Shown: positions 1 through 5,311 of the stretch, piece after piece
Layout: the number at the start of each line of letters is the position of its first letter
Position numbering within the stretch: position 1 is the first letter of the stretch
Origin: a virus
Length of the DNA: 26,877 nucleotides
Virus record (IMG/VR): IMGVR_UViG_3300030118_001149
Span: 1,723 to 28,599 of that record
Strand: one strand, 5' to 3'
The notes under the pieces: model-generated
Seen by the model: the letters and a program-made list of their open reading frames with translations, nothing else
What the model was told of the DNA's origin: nothing
Database searches by the model: none
Position numbers and translations under genes: made by a program

Positions 1-1
1 C

Positions 2-241
2 GGTAACACAATAGACCTTCACATCGGTTACGAAAACACTGTTGGAGAGAATGGATCGTTCTACCTACAAGGTGGCCCTAGCTTTATTAATGGTACGGGA
101 GATTCTGACACTAAGCTTTCTGGTAAAGTTGGTGGTGGATACGATCTAAGCGATAAGTTAAATGCTTATGGTGAGTTCGCTGTTGTAACAGATGACGTTA
201 ATACATACGGAACTAAGGTTGGTCTTAAGTTTTTGTTTTAA
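2..241 (+). CDS. Outer-membrane beta-barrel protein, C-terminal part (5' end outside window)
   Basis: The open frame enters from the left edge and ends at TAA 239-241, giving the last 79 residues of a larger protein. What is visible is alternating polar and hydrophobic strands rich in Gly, Tyr and Asp, such as VGGGYDLSDKLNAYGEFAV, and an extreme C-terminus KVGLKFLF. A terminal aromatic residue on a last amphipathic strand is the usual recognition signal of outer-membrane beta-barrels assembled by BAM. The strand pattern resembles small OmpA/opacity-type porin-like barrels. The role in a phage is unknown: it could alter the envelope of the infected cell or belong to a virion adhesin. The barrel class is fairly likely; the exact family cannot be fixed from a fragment. 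Confidence 0.6.
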   Translation, partial: GNTIDLHIGYENTVGENGSFYLQGGPSFINGTGDSDTKLSGKVGGGYDLSDKLNAYGEFAVVTDDVNTYGTKVGLKFLF

Positions 242-266
242 GATTATTTAGATACTTTAATAGTTC

Positions 267-295
267 TTGTCATCATACTTAACGTAAGATATAGA
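267..295 (+). promoter_or_regulatory. Candidate sigma70-type promoter upstream of the 329-1266 gene pair
   Basis: A TTGTCA element (267-272) is followed after exactly 17 bases by TATAGA (290-295), in the 87-base gap between the beta-barrel gene and the next start at 329. The match to TTGACA/TATAAT is good but AT-rich DNA gives chance hits, so this is only a candidate. Confidence 0.35.
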
Positions 296-328
296 GGTGC
301 AATAGCCATTACAGACACAAAGGTTATA

Positions 329-586
329 ATGGTAACAGGCACTAATGCCTTTAAAAATGCATCTCTAATCATGTTAAATAAAATTTCTTCTATTCTTTCC
401 ATTTTATCATTTTTAATTTCCTTAACAACTATTGGGGCTGGCTATACTGCTTACAAATGGGTAACAAGTCCAAATTTTGAAAAGATGATGATGGAAAAAG
501 TTATGGGCAAAGTATCAGGACTTATGCCAAAAGCTTTAGATAATGCTTTACCTAGCAGTACTGGTATTTCTATACCTAAGTTTTAG
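329..586 (+). CDS. Small membrane-anchored hypothetical protein (85 aa)
   Basis: An 85-residue protein with one clear hydrophobic stretch at about residues 16-45 (ISSILSILSFLISLTTIGAG), followed by a soluble tail rich in Met and Lys. I chose the ATG at 329 because AAGG lies six bases upstream; an internal ATG at 371 would give a 71-aa form starting right at the membrane segment. Its stop TAG (584-586) overlaps the GTG start of the next gene by one base, so the two are translationally coupled and probably function together. No family is recognised. A membrane-anchored virion or lysis accessory is possible but is a guess. Confidence 0.6.
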   Translation: MVTGTNAFKNASLIMLNKISSILSILSFLISLTTIGAGYTAYKWVTSPNFEKMMMEKVMGKVSGLMPKALDNALPSSTGISIPKF

Positions 587-1266
587 TGCCTGATATAAAA
601 TTACCAAAGATTACGATACCAACTGTAGATATCCCTTCTGTACCTTATTTCACTCAAAACGTATTAACTGGAATTAAGCCAGCTTGTGATCTTATAGATA
701 GAGATTTAGAGATAACACAAAATCCAACTATTGTATTTCATAACCGAAAGCAATATGCAACATGCCCAGAGGTTTTTGTGCAAGAAAACACAGAGACAGG
801 AACACCAAGAAAAACAGCAACAAAACCTGTAAAAAAAAATTATCAACCTATTATTTATGATCCAGAAGATACGATTGAAGCTGAATCAAGTTCTGAATAT
901 GAAGGCAAATTAAAGCTTGGTAATTTTAATATTTCTGCCATAAATAAAAAAGAAAAATCCGAGGTAGAATTACCGCCCTGTCCAGACTTATCAAGAGTGT
1001 TGCCAGTTGGAAGTTTTACATCAGATTTAAGGACAGAACGTATAAAAGAATATAAAAGAGCAGATAATGGATATGATTGCGTACCAATCCTTGAAGAAGT
1101 CACTTTCATTAAATCGGTATTACCAACGCCTGCTGCTGCTCTTAATGTTGTTGCTGTGTCTTTCATTGCTGCCAGTACTCCACTTCTTTTACCTATCGTG
1201 AAATCTGCAAGTAAAACAGCTTTTAAGAAAATTTTTGCTAAATTTAATAAGAGCAAGAAGGATTAA
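586..1266 (+). CDS. Hypothetical protein with repeated IPxxxIP-type N-terminus and C-terminal hydrophobic segment (226 aa)
   Basis: Starts at GTG 586, which overlaps the upstream stop. The N-terminus is a proline-spaced amphipathic run (KLPKITIPTVDIPSVPYF), the middle is polar with scattered Cys residues, and residues about 183-207 form a hydrophobic Ala/Val/Leu stretch followed by a very basic tail (KSASKTAFKKIFAKFNKSKKD). This layout suggests a protein docking on a membrane with its basic end cytoplasmic. From memory, proteins with similar N-termini occur in T4-like marine cyanophages next to structural genes, but that recollection is unchecked. The gene is followed by an intrinsic terminator at 1337-1371, so the 329-1266 pair is the end of a transcription unit. 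No enzymatic motif is visible. Confidence 0.65.
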   Translation: MPDIKLPKITIPTVDIPSVPYFTQNVLTGIKPACDLIDRDLEITQNPTIVFHNRKQYATCPEVFVQENTETGTPRKTATKPVKKNYQPIIYDPEDTIEAESSSEYEGKLKLGNFNISAINKKEKSEVELPPCPDLSRVLPVGSFTSDLRTERIKEYKRADNGYDCVPILEEVTFIKSVLPTPAAALNVVAVSFIAASTPLLLPIVKSASKTAFKKIFAKFNKSKKD

Positions 1267-1336
1267 GGGTCTGTGTTCGGCTTGCTCATAAAATATTTTT
1301 AGTTAAGATAAGCTTGTTCCAAAAATAAATCAAATC

Positions 1337-1371
1337 AACCACCTTTTTCTGGGTTATTAGGTGGTTTTTTT
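1337..1371 (+). terminator. Intrinsic terminator ending the 329-1266 unit
   Basis: A perfect 8-bp stem, AACCACCT (1337-1344) with AGGTGGTT (1359-1366), encloses a 14-base loop and runs directly into seven T (1365-1371). It lies 70 bases after the stop codon at 1266 and just before the promoter of the ncRNA gene. Confidence 0.85.
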
Positions 1372-1376
1372 ATGAA

Positions 1377-1404
1377 TTGACTTGTCTAGCAATGATGCTA
1401 AAAT
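1377..1404 (+). promoter_or_regulatory. Promoter of the three-hairpin ncRNA
   Basis: TTGACT (1377-1382), 16 bases, TAAAAT (1399-1404). The expected start of transcription, about seven bases after the -10, falls at 1409-1411, which is exactly where the first perfect stem of the structured region begins. It sits right behind the terminator of the upstream unit, so it would make an independent transcript. Confidence 0.6.
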
Positions 1405-1425
1405 ATATGAGCATCGCAATCTGAA

Positions 1426-1475
1426 AGCCCCCACTGATTGAAATAAAGGTGGACGTGTAGCCCAGAACCGATGCT
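1426..1475 (+). repeat. Repeat copy 1 within the ncRNA (hairpin 1)
   Basis: Begins AGCCCCCAC and contains GGTGGACGTGTAGCCCA (1448-1464), then ends CCGATGCT. Copy 2 at 1565-1608 has the same blocks in the same order, with a shorter centre. Confidence 0.8.
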
Positions 1476-1546
1476 CTAATCATCACTTACCTGTAAACCT
1501 CCATGCCGTTGTATGGGTAGCGAGTTCAGGGCTGATGATTACTAAT

Positions 1547-1617
1547 AAGCATTACATTCTTGCCAGCCCCCACCTGAAAGGGTGGACGTGTAGCCCAAGA
1601 CCGATGCTTATTTTTTT
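1547..1617 (+). terminator. Hairpin 3 plus U-run, probable 3' end of the ncRNA
   Basis: The outer stem 1547-1552/1604-1609 is followed after one base by seven T (1611-1617). It overlaps the stop codon of the convergent minus-strand gene (1608-1610), so it could also act as a barrier between the two convergent transcripts. Confidence 0.55.
1565..1608 (+). repeat. Repeat copy 2 within the ncRNA (hairpin 3)
   Basis: AGCCCCCAC followed by GGTGGACGTGTAGCCCA (1581-1597) and ACCGATGCT. It differs from copy 1 in a central loop shortened to GAAA, while the flanking paired segments are kept, as expected for duplicated RNA domains. Confidence 0.8.
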
Positions 1618-2246
1618 GTCTTTATTTCGTGTGTATGAGGTAATATCTGGTCTGGCTTGACCGTTAGTACAATATTTTTACAAGAAACTGCATCATCACC
1701 AACAAACTTTGCGCCACTGAGCAGCATTTCTTTGCATACTCTGAGCCTATTAAGATTAACCTCTAATTTTTTAGCTTGTAAAAGAAACTGTTGATATTTT
1801 CTATATGTTTCAGCCGCTAACAAGCACTCATCATTAAAGCGTTTCCCTAGTGGTATTTGTAAATTTATAGTCATTCCATAACTTACATTAACATTAGTCT
1901 GGTCTAACCTAGGCTGCTCTGCTACGTACAATATCTTGCCAGCATTTAACAATTCACCTGTCTCACTATCTTTAGCTGTGTCATAAATATTAGTTCTAGT
2001 AACTGTGCTTTTAGGAGTATTATAAAATTCTCCCATAGTTACAAAAGGATTAAATGAAAGAGTTGGTAATTGACACTGTATGCCATTTGAAAATCTATGA
2101 GTAGGGAAAGATCCTGATATCTGTTGGAAACCCTGATTCACTATAGTATTGCTCGAACTTGACTGAGGATTAGAAATTGTGGTGTTAGCTAATACGGGAT
2201 TAAAGCAAAATAAAGCTAGTTGAACAAGGTAACTTGTTCTGTAAAT
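1608..2246 (-). CDS. Secreted hypothetical protein, start codon non-canonical or missing (about 212 aa)
   Basis: The downstream part is clearly coding: a soluble protein with regular composition from NTTISNP to KTKK. Just before it is a good signal peptide (LVQLALFCFNPVLA, cleavage before NTT), but no ATG, GTG or TTG lies in frame next to it. The nearest in-frame ATG is at 2384, deep inside the upstream gene, and would add 46 very basic residues that look like an out-of-frame shadow of that gene. I place the start at ATT 2246-2244, which gives a 20-residue signal peptide (IYRTSYLVQLALFCFNPVLA) and a 31-base overlap with the upstream gene. A ribosomal frameshift from the upstream frame or a sequencing error would also explain it. 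The mature protein is likely exported to the periplasm or beyond; the family is unknown. Confidence 0.6.
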   Translation of the reverse strand: MYRTSYLVQLALFCFNPVLANTTISNPQSSSSNTIVNQGFQQISGSFPTHRFSNGIQCQLPTLSFNPFVTMGEFYNTPKSTVTRTNIYDTAKDSETGELLNAGKILYVAEQPRLDQTNVNVSYGMTINLQIPLGKRFNDECLLAAETYRKYQQFLLQAKKLEVNLNRLRVCKEMLLSGAKFVGDDAVSCKNIVLTVKPDQILPHTHEIKTKK

Positions 2247-2647
2247 GTTTCTATTGTTTGTTGCCGATTTATTATGCTCACAGCGTCTAAGCCAGAATTT
2301 TCTACATGCTCGATTAAGCTGAAATCTGAACCTTGATCGACTATTTCCCATTTTGGTAGTGTTGTTAAATCTGGGCTTATCCATTCAAAAGTAACATTCC
2401 CATTCCCTGTATTCTGGCTAGTTGTATAAATTGCGTCTGGACTGATGTACGACCCTTCAGAAATTTTTATATTATGTCCAGAAACACTATAAATATAGCC
2501 TGTATTATAGTTCTCAGTAATTATTGTTTCATTAATGGTTGAAGTACTTCTTGACGAAGATTGCATCTGATTTGAATTATATCGAGGTGTAGTTCCATAA
2601 GCGTTAGAACTTAGCAGAGATAAAAATATAATTACAAGCCATTTCAC
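2216..2647 (-). CDS. Secreted hypothetical protein (143 aa)
   Basis: Starts at GTG 2647-2645, three bases after the stop of the gene before it (2649). Residues 1-18 (MKWLVIIFLSLLSSNAYG) are a textbook signal peptide with a likely cut after AYG. The mature part is rich in Ser, Thr and Asn with beta-type alternation and a Ser/Thr-rich N-terminal segment. There are no cysteines, so it is not an Rz1-type lipoprotein. It is the second of three consecutive secreted proteins on this strand, which argues that they form one exported assembly. No family is recognised; surface fibre or curli-like parts were considered but nothing specific supports them. Confidence 0.7.
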   Translation of the reverse strand: MKWLVIIFLSLLSSNAYGTTPRYNSNQMQSSSRSTSTINETIITENYNTGYIYSVSGHNIKISEGSYISPDAIYTTSQNTGNGNVTFEWISPDLTTLPKWEIVDQGSDFSLIEHVENSGLDAVSIINRQQTIETFTEQVTLFN

Positions 2648-2648
2648 T

Positions 2649-3167
2649 TTAGTCTATTCCGAGGGTTATGGTTTGTTGTACTGTAGCAGTGGACCCAGCC
2701 CCCATCGACGAGACATCTAATGTTGGGTCAGCACCAGCATCTAATGTTATTGTCACTGAACCTACATCACCACCTGACACCAAGGTATATTCTCCAAGTA
2801 AATTCAAACTGCTAACTCCATTTGTAATACTGGATGTTGTAGTAGATGTATTATCGCCTTGAATGTATGATTCTGTTAAACTAAATGGATTTGCACTATT
2901 TTGAACAGTATAGCTAGTGTCCGCACTTATAACGGGAATACCATTAGCAATACCATTACTACTTAAATTAAGCGATCCTATGCCCCCTGCTGTGCCGTCA
3001 TTTGGAATAATATTTGTACCTGAGACACTTATAGAGGTTGGGATTCTATTAGCCGTTACAGAAGCCCCAACTGTTTGAACTTGAGCAGAAGTTTGAAAAG
3101 TTTGTGTTATATCGCAATATGCTGCGGGCGTAAAAGCCAACAACAATAATGGAAATAGTTTTTTCAT
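2649..3167 (-). CDS. Secreted Ser/Thr/Gly-rich beta protein (172 aa)
   Basis: A signal peptide MKKLFPLLLLAFTPAAYC is followed by DITQTF. The cysteine at residue 18 could be a lipobox-like cysteine (AAYC), so a lipoprotein is possible, although the -1 Tyr is poor for that. The remaining 150 residues are low in charge and rich in Ser, Thr, Gly, Asn and Val, as in exported beta-rich or fibre-forming proteins. The start overlaps the upstream stop as ATGA (3167-3164), so it is coupled to the membrane protein gene 3164-3562. Its function is unknown; the most that can be said is that it is exported and probably extracellular or periplasmic. Confidence 0.7.
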   Translation of the reverse strand: MKKLFPLLLLAFTPAAYCDITQTFQTSAQVQTVGASVTANRIPTSISVSGTNIIPNDGTAGGIGSLNLSSNGIANGIPVISADTSYTVQNSANPFSLTESYIQGDNTSTTTSSITNGVSSLNLLGEYTLVSGGDVGSVTITLDAGADPTLDVSSMGAGSTATVQQTITLGID

Positions 3168-3562
3168 TTTTTTTCGTTATCTAAAATTAATTTAACAGGT
3201 GTTTCAATTCTAACTAATTGTGTATTACCTAGCACTTCTTGTAATTCAGCTTTTACTGTTTTACCGTTTTTAGCTTTCTCTGAGCCTTTTTGTGTGATAG
3301 AAGCTCCAAAAGAACTTGCTAGCCCTACAAAAACAGATGCAATAAAAGTTGGATCTATTTTCTGTTGCGGTATGCCTAGCTTACTTAAGTCTAAGTATGA
3401 AAGGCTCAACATTGCTGTAGCCCACACCAATAATATAAGTCTTACCGCTAGTGATACAAACTCGAACTGTTCTTCTCGATCTGGTACTGCTTCTTGCAAC
3501 TTAAACCAGACACTTTTTTTTTGATCTTTTGGATCTTTTATGTCTTTTTGTTGATCTGCCAT
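3164..3562 (-). CDS. Two-helix membrane protein, holin-like (132 aa)
   Basis: I start at ATG 3562-3560 (MADQQKDIKD) because the longer frame upstream runs into the divergent gene and looks non-coding. A charged N-terminus with KSVWFKLQEAVPDREEQFEF precedes two hydrophobic segments, about residues 41-60 (SLAVRLILLVWATAMLSLSY) and 72-90 (PTFIASVFVGLASSFGASI), then a basic cytoplasmic-type tail. Two transmembrane segments, small size and a charged tail fit a class II-like holin or related membrane protein of tailed phages. No endolysin is adjacent, so this role is inference. It heads the minus-strand set of exported proteins and is coupled to the next gene by an ATGA overlap. Confidence 0.6.
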   Translation of the reverse strand: MADQQKDIKDPKDQKKSVWFKLQEAVPDREEQFEFVSLAVRLILLVWATAMLSLSYLDLSKLGIPQQKIDPTFIASVFVGLASSFGASITQKGSEKAKNGKTVKAELQEVLGNTQLVRIETPVKLILDNEKK

Positions 3563-3655
3563 ATAAGAAAGACTACTTAGTGTGTGAGGATGGGTCTGAA
3601 GTAGCCTTATGGCAAATTTAGCAAATATTGATATGTTTGGAAAGAAACACAATTT

Positions 3656-3940
3656 ATGAAACAAATAATTAAAGCTTTGCAATCAAAAATGACTCTTGAA
3701 GAAGAGTTTGAATTAGAAAAACAAATACAAAAAATAAATAAAGAAGAAAATGTAGATGAATTAAGAATATTTGCTATTGAGTTATTAAGAACTGGTTGTA
3801 AACAAGGACATTTTATTAGTATGGCTTTAGAAATAATTTGTGATCAACAGGACTTAATTTTTAAATACGAAAATAAATTAAATAAAAAAAAAGCGACCTT
3901 TTGGGATCGCATTAAATATATTTTATTTGGTAAAGATTAA
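3656..3940 (+). CDS. NblA/Ycf18-like phycobilisome-degradation adaptor (94 aa)
   Basis: Residues 12-60 follow the NblA pattern: MTLEEEFELEKQIQKINK, a short turn, then ELRIFAIELLRTGCKQGHFISMAL. In NblA the equivalent blocks are a (L/V)(T/S)xEQxFxLxxxxxQV helix and a second helix ending (I/V)E(L/V)xRQxMxxENxxK. NblA binds phycobiliproteins and brings the ClpC protease to the phycobilisome, so degradation frees amino acids; some freshwater and marine cyanophages carry functional copies. Two features differ. The usual QxMxxEN stretch is replaced by TGCKQGH, and there is a basic 30-residue C-terminal extension (KKKATFWDRIKYILFGKD) not found in classic 55-65 aa NblA. The gene stands alone on the plus strand between two minus-strand units. 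Similarity was judged by eye. Confidence 0.5.
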   Translation: MKQIIKALQSKMTLEEEFELEKQIQKINKEENVDELRIFAIELLRTGCKQGHFISMALEIICDQQDLIFKYENKLNKKKATFWDRIKYILFGKD

Positions 3941-4116
3941 GGAACTAAATCTTTATCGCTAATATCAAACCATGTTGCAGATTCAATTACTTCCCCTGTA
4001 GATTTATTAGTTTTTAAAGTTTCACAAAACTCAAAGGTTCTTTTTGAGTCAGGACTGTAATAAATCTGACCTATATACGGATTATTTGGAAATTTCACAA
4101 TAAGCCAATTTGTCAT
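3937..4116 (-). CDS. Small hypothetical protein (59 aa), last gene of the early operon
   Basis: Reads MTNWLIVKFPNNPYIGQIYY to SDKDLVP. The ATG at 4116-4114 overlaps the stop of the preceding gene by one base (TAATG), and the stop TAA 3939-3937 overlaps the 3' end of the convergent NblA-like gene by four bases. It has a soluble, mixed alpha/beta composition with many aromatics. No family is recognised. The tight coupling to the SSB-like gene supports it as a real gene at the end of the recombination operon. Confidence 0.6.
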   Translation of the reverse strand: MTNWLIVKFPNNPYIGQIYYSPDSKRTFEFCETLKTNKSTGEVIESATWFDISDKDLVP

Positions 4117-4457
4117 TAGAAAGGAATATCAGAGGGCAATTCAGATTGATTTGCTTTTACATTTATAGTTCTCTCTGATGCTGGTTTTGGGTTTAAAGGC
4201 TGTATTCTTCCAGAATTGCCCCACATACCGCCCCAAATAGAAAAGCCATCAATTTCTGTAAATTCTGACTTGTTTTTATAAATACGAATTGTAGTATTTT
4301 CTTGAATAGCATTATCAGCCATAGTTTCTAACCATTTTGCCATTTTTAATGCTTCTTTTGTAGAAATATCAATAATAAGATTTTTTTCTGGTGCATTTTC
4401 TCTAGTACTGTTGTTGTCAACAATTCTAAATTTTGCGTTAAAAGCTGCGTTTGTCAT
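4116..4457 (-). CDS. Small protein with SSB-like C-terminal tail (113 aa), candidate ssDNA-binding or recombination accessory protein
   Basis: I choose the ATG at 4457-4455 (MTNAAFNAKF); the stop of the gene before it ends one base away (TAATATG), a typical coupled arrangement. The last residues are ELPSDIPF. An acidic or Asp-containing tail ending DIPF is the conserved protein-docking tip of bacterial and phage SSBs (E. coli SSB ends DDDIPF). The body is beta-rich with aromatic residues (FSIWGGMWG), and it follows an exonuclease and a Rad52-type annealing protein. I infer a single-strand DNA binding or SSB-mimic protein of the recombination module. No clear OB-fold motif can be read by eye, so the function stays tentative. 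Confidence 0.5.
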   Translation of the reverse strand: MTNAAFNAKFRIVDNNSTRENAPEKNLIIDISTKEALKMAKWLETMADNAIQENTTIRIYKNKSEFTEIDGFSIWGGMWGNSGRIQPLNPKPASERTINVKANQSELPSDIPF

Positions 4458-4458
4458 A

Positions 4459-4683
4459 TTAAAAAGAGTTGATAGGTGTAATGTTGTTTGTTTCTTCCCA
4501 GACCAAAAGATCATTTAGAGGGTATCTTGTTCGGGGTTGCCCTTTTGCAACTTCTGATACTTTTAAAGTGTAGTAAGGTGGCCCCCAATTTTTCCACCGC
4601 CATGCTTTGATGGTTATTGGATTCTTGCCGTATCTTTCAGCAAGTTGTTCTGTTGTTAAATATCTAGTTTCTGTAATGTTCAT
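4459..4683 (-). CDS. Excisionase/MerR-like helix-turn-helix DNA-binding protein (74 aa)
   Basis: Residues 8-35 (YLTTEQLAERYGKNPITIKAWRW) form a winged helix-turn-helix of the kind in phage excisionases and Cox-like regulators (HTH_17/MerR-like), followed by the expected wing with RYPLNDLLVWEE at residues 53-64. Start ATG 4683-4681 overlaps the previous stop as ATGA. Proteins of this size act as DNA-bending architectural factors in excision or as transcription regulators. Since no integrase is visible in the window, a regulatory role within the early operon is as likely as excision. Confidence 0.65.
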   Translation of the reverse strand: MNITETRYLTTEQLAERYGKNPITIKAWRWKNWGPPYYTLKVSEVAKGQPRTRYPLNDLLVWEETNNITPINSF

Positions 4684-5309
4684 AAATTATTGTCAAGTTG
4701 TTCTTTTTTAATATTAATTTGTTTATTTAATTCTGTATATTCATTTTGAGTAAGTTTGCCCTGTGTATATCTAACTTCAACATTTTGACCATGCTCCATA
4801 AGGGTTTCTATCGTTTCCGCTTTCTGTATAGCATTTGAAGCTAGTACAAAGATTGTTTCTGCTGGTGCGGCTGATCTATCTTTCTGGGCTGCTTTAGCTC
4901 CTTTTTTGCCGTCATATAAAGACAATCCAAACTGATAACCAAACTGCATTAAGGCACGTTTTCTAGCGTCTGATTCAGCCTCTTTAATTGCTGATTCATG
5001 ATTATCGCCTATGCCACTCTTTTGGCGGCCATGCCCTGCTCCTGTACCTTCTCTGATTATATCTCCTACTGTCACTCTTACCTTTGCTATATAAGTGACA
5101 GCAGTTGGTTCACATACAACACAAGTAGTTTCTAATGTTTCTGAAGACCAACCATCAAAGCCAAAAATGCGGTTGGCTTCATCTATAACATGCCAGCTTT
5201 CAACATAGGCAAGCTGAAAAGTACCGCTTCTATTGCCGTCTCTAGTTTCAACATTTTTAGGGTTAATAGGTTGCTTTAATAAATCAACCTGTTCTTTTGT
5301 AAATGCCAT
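4680..5309 (-). CDS. Rad52/Rad22-family single-strand annealing protein (209 aa)
   Basis: The Rad52-family core is easy to see: YVESWHVIDEANRIFGFDGWS at residues 35-55 and HESAIKEAESDARKRALMQF with GYQFGLSLYD at residues 104-133, matching the family pattern KEAxTDAxKRALxxFGxxxGxxLYD. These proteins form rings that anneal complementary single strands and, with a 5'-3' exonuclease, drive phage recombination. The preceding gene on this strand is that exonuclease, only two bases away. I start at ATG 5309-5307 (MAFTKEQ), just after the exonuclease stop; an ATG four codons upstream overlaps it. The C-terminal third is helical and variable, as usual in the family. Confidence 0.88.
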   Translation of the reverse strand: MAFTKEQVDLLKQPINPKNVETRDGNRSGTFQLAYVESWHVIDEANRIFGFDGWSSETLETTCVVCEPTAVTYIAKVRVTVGDIIREGTGAGHGRQKSGIGDNHESAIKEAESDARKRALMQFGYQFGLSLYDGKKGAKAAQKDRSAAPAETIFVLASNAIQKAETIETLMEHGQNVEVRYTQGKLTQNEYTELNKQINIKKEQLDNNL

Positions 5310-5311
5310 AA

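Larger units (their letters stand above)
1409..1617 (+). ncRNA. Putative phage structured RNA of about 205 nt, three stacked hairpins with a repeated first and third domain
   Basis: No sensible reading frame covers this stretch, but it folds on paper into three back-to-back hairpins. Hairpin 1 is closed by GAGCATCG (1409-1416) with CGATGCTC (1469-1476). Hairpin 2 is closed by TAATCATCA (1477-1485) with TGATGATTA (1533-1541) and contains inner pairs CCTG/CAGG (1490-1493 with 1527-1530) and CCAT/ATGG (1501-1504 with 1513-1516). Hairpin 3 is closed by AAGCAT (1547-1552) with ATGCTT (1604-1609) and contains a stem of CCACCT with GGGTGG capped by GAAA. A run of seven T follows at 1611-1617. Hairpins 1 and 3 share 17 identical bases. 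In hairpin 1, CAATC (1417-1421) and GATTG (1436-1440) could pair across the CCAC/GTGG stem as a pseudoknot. It is not recognised as a known riboswitch, tRNA, 6S RNA or ribozyme. A stand-alone regulatory or decoy RNA is the best guess. Confidence 0.6.

Noticed and set aside
855-1256. Minus-strand frame of 133 codons opposite the 226-aa gene
   Set aside because: The plus-strand gene has coupling to its neighbour and a terminator behind it; the antisense frame has neither.
1530-1600. Possible hammerhead ribozyme (CTGATGA at 1532-1538 and GAAA at 1576-1579 in the ncRNA region)
   Set aside because: The GAAA is the loop of a perfect hairpin, not a core strand, and no correct stem I/II/III arrangement with a UH cleavage site can be drawn.
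1405-1620. Glutamine, SAM or glycine riboswitch, or a CRISPR array of two repeats
   Set aside because: The conserved bases of those riboswitches are absent, no gene in the same direction follows, and two unequal repeats with a structured spacer do not make a CRISPR array.
2246-2384. Longer N-terminus of the third secreted protein starting at ATG 2384
   Set aside because: It lies within well-formed coding sequence of the upstream gene, is extremely basic, and would bury the signal peptide.
3563-3682. Longer start of the holin-like gene (to 3682)
   Set aside because: It would overlap the divergent NblA-like gene and its extra residues look non-coding; MADQQ at 3562 is a normal start.
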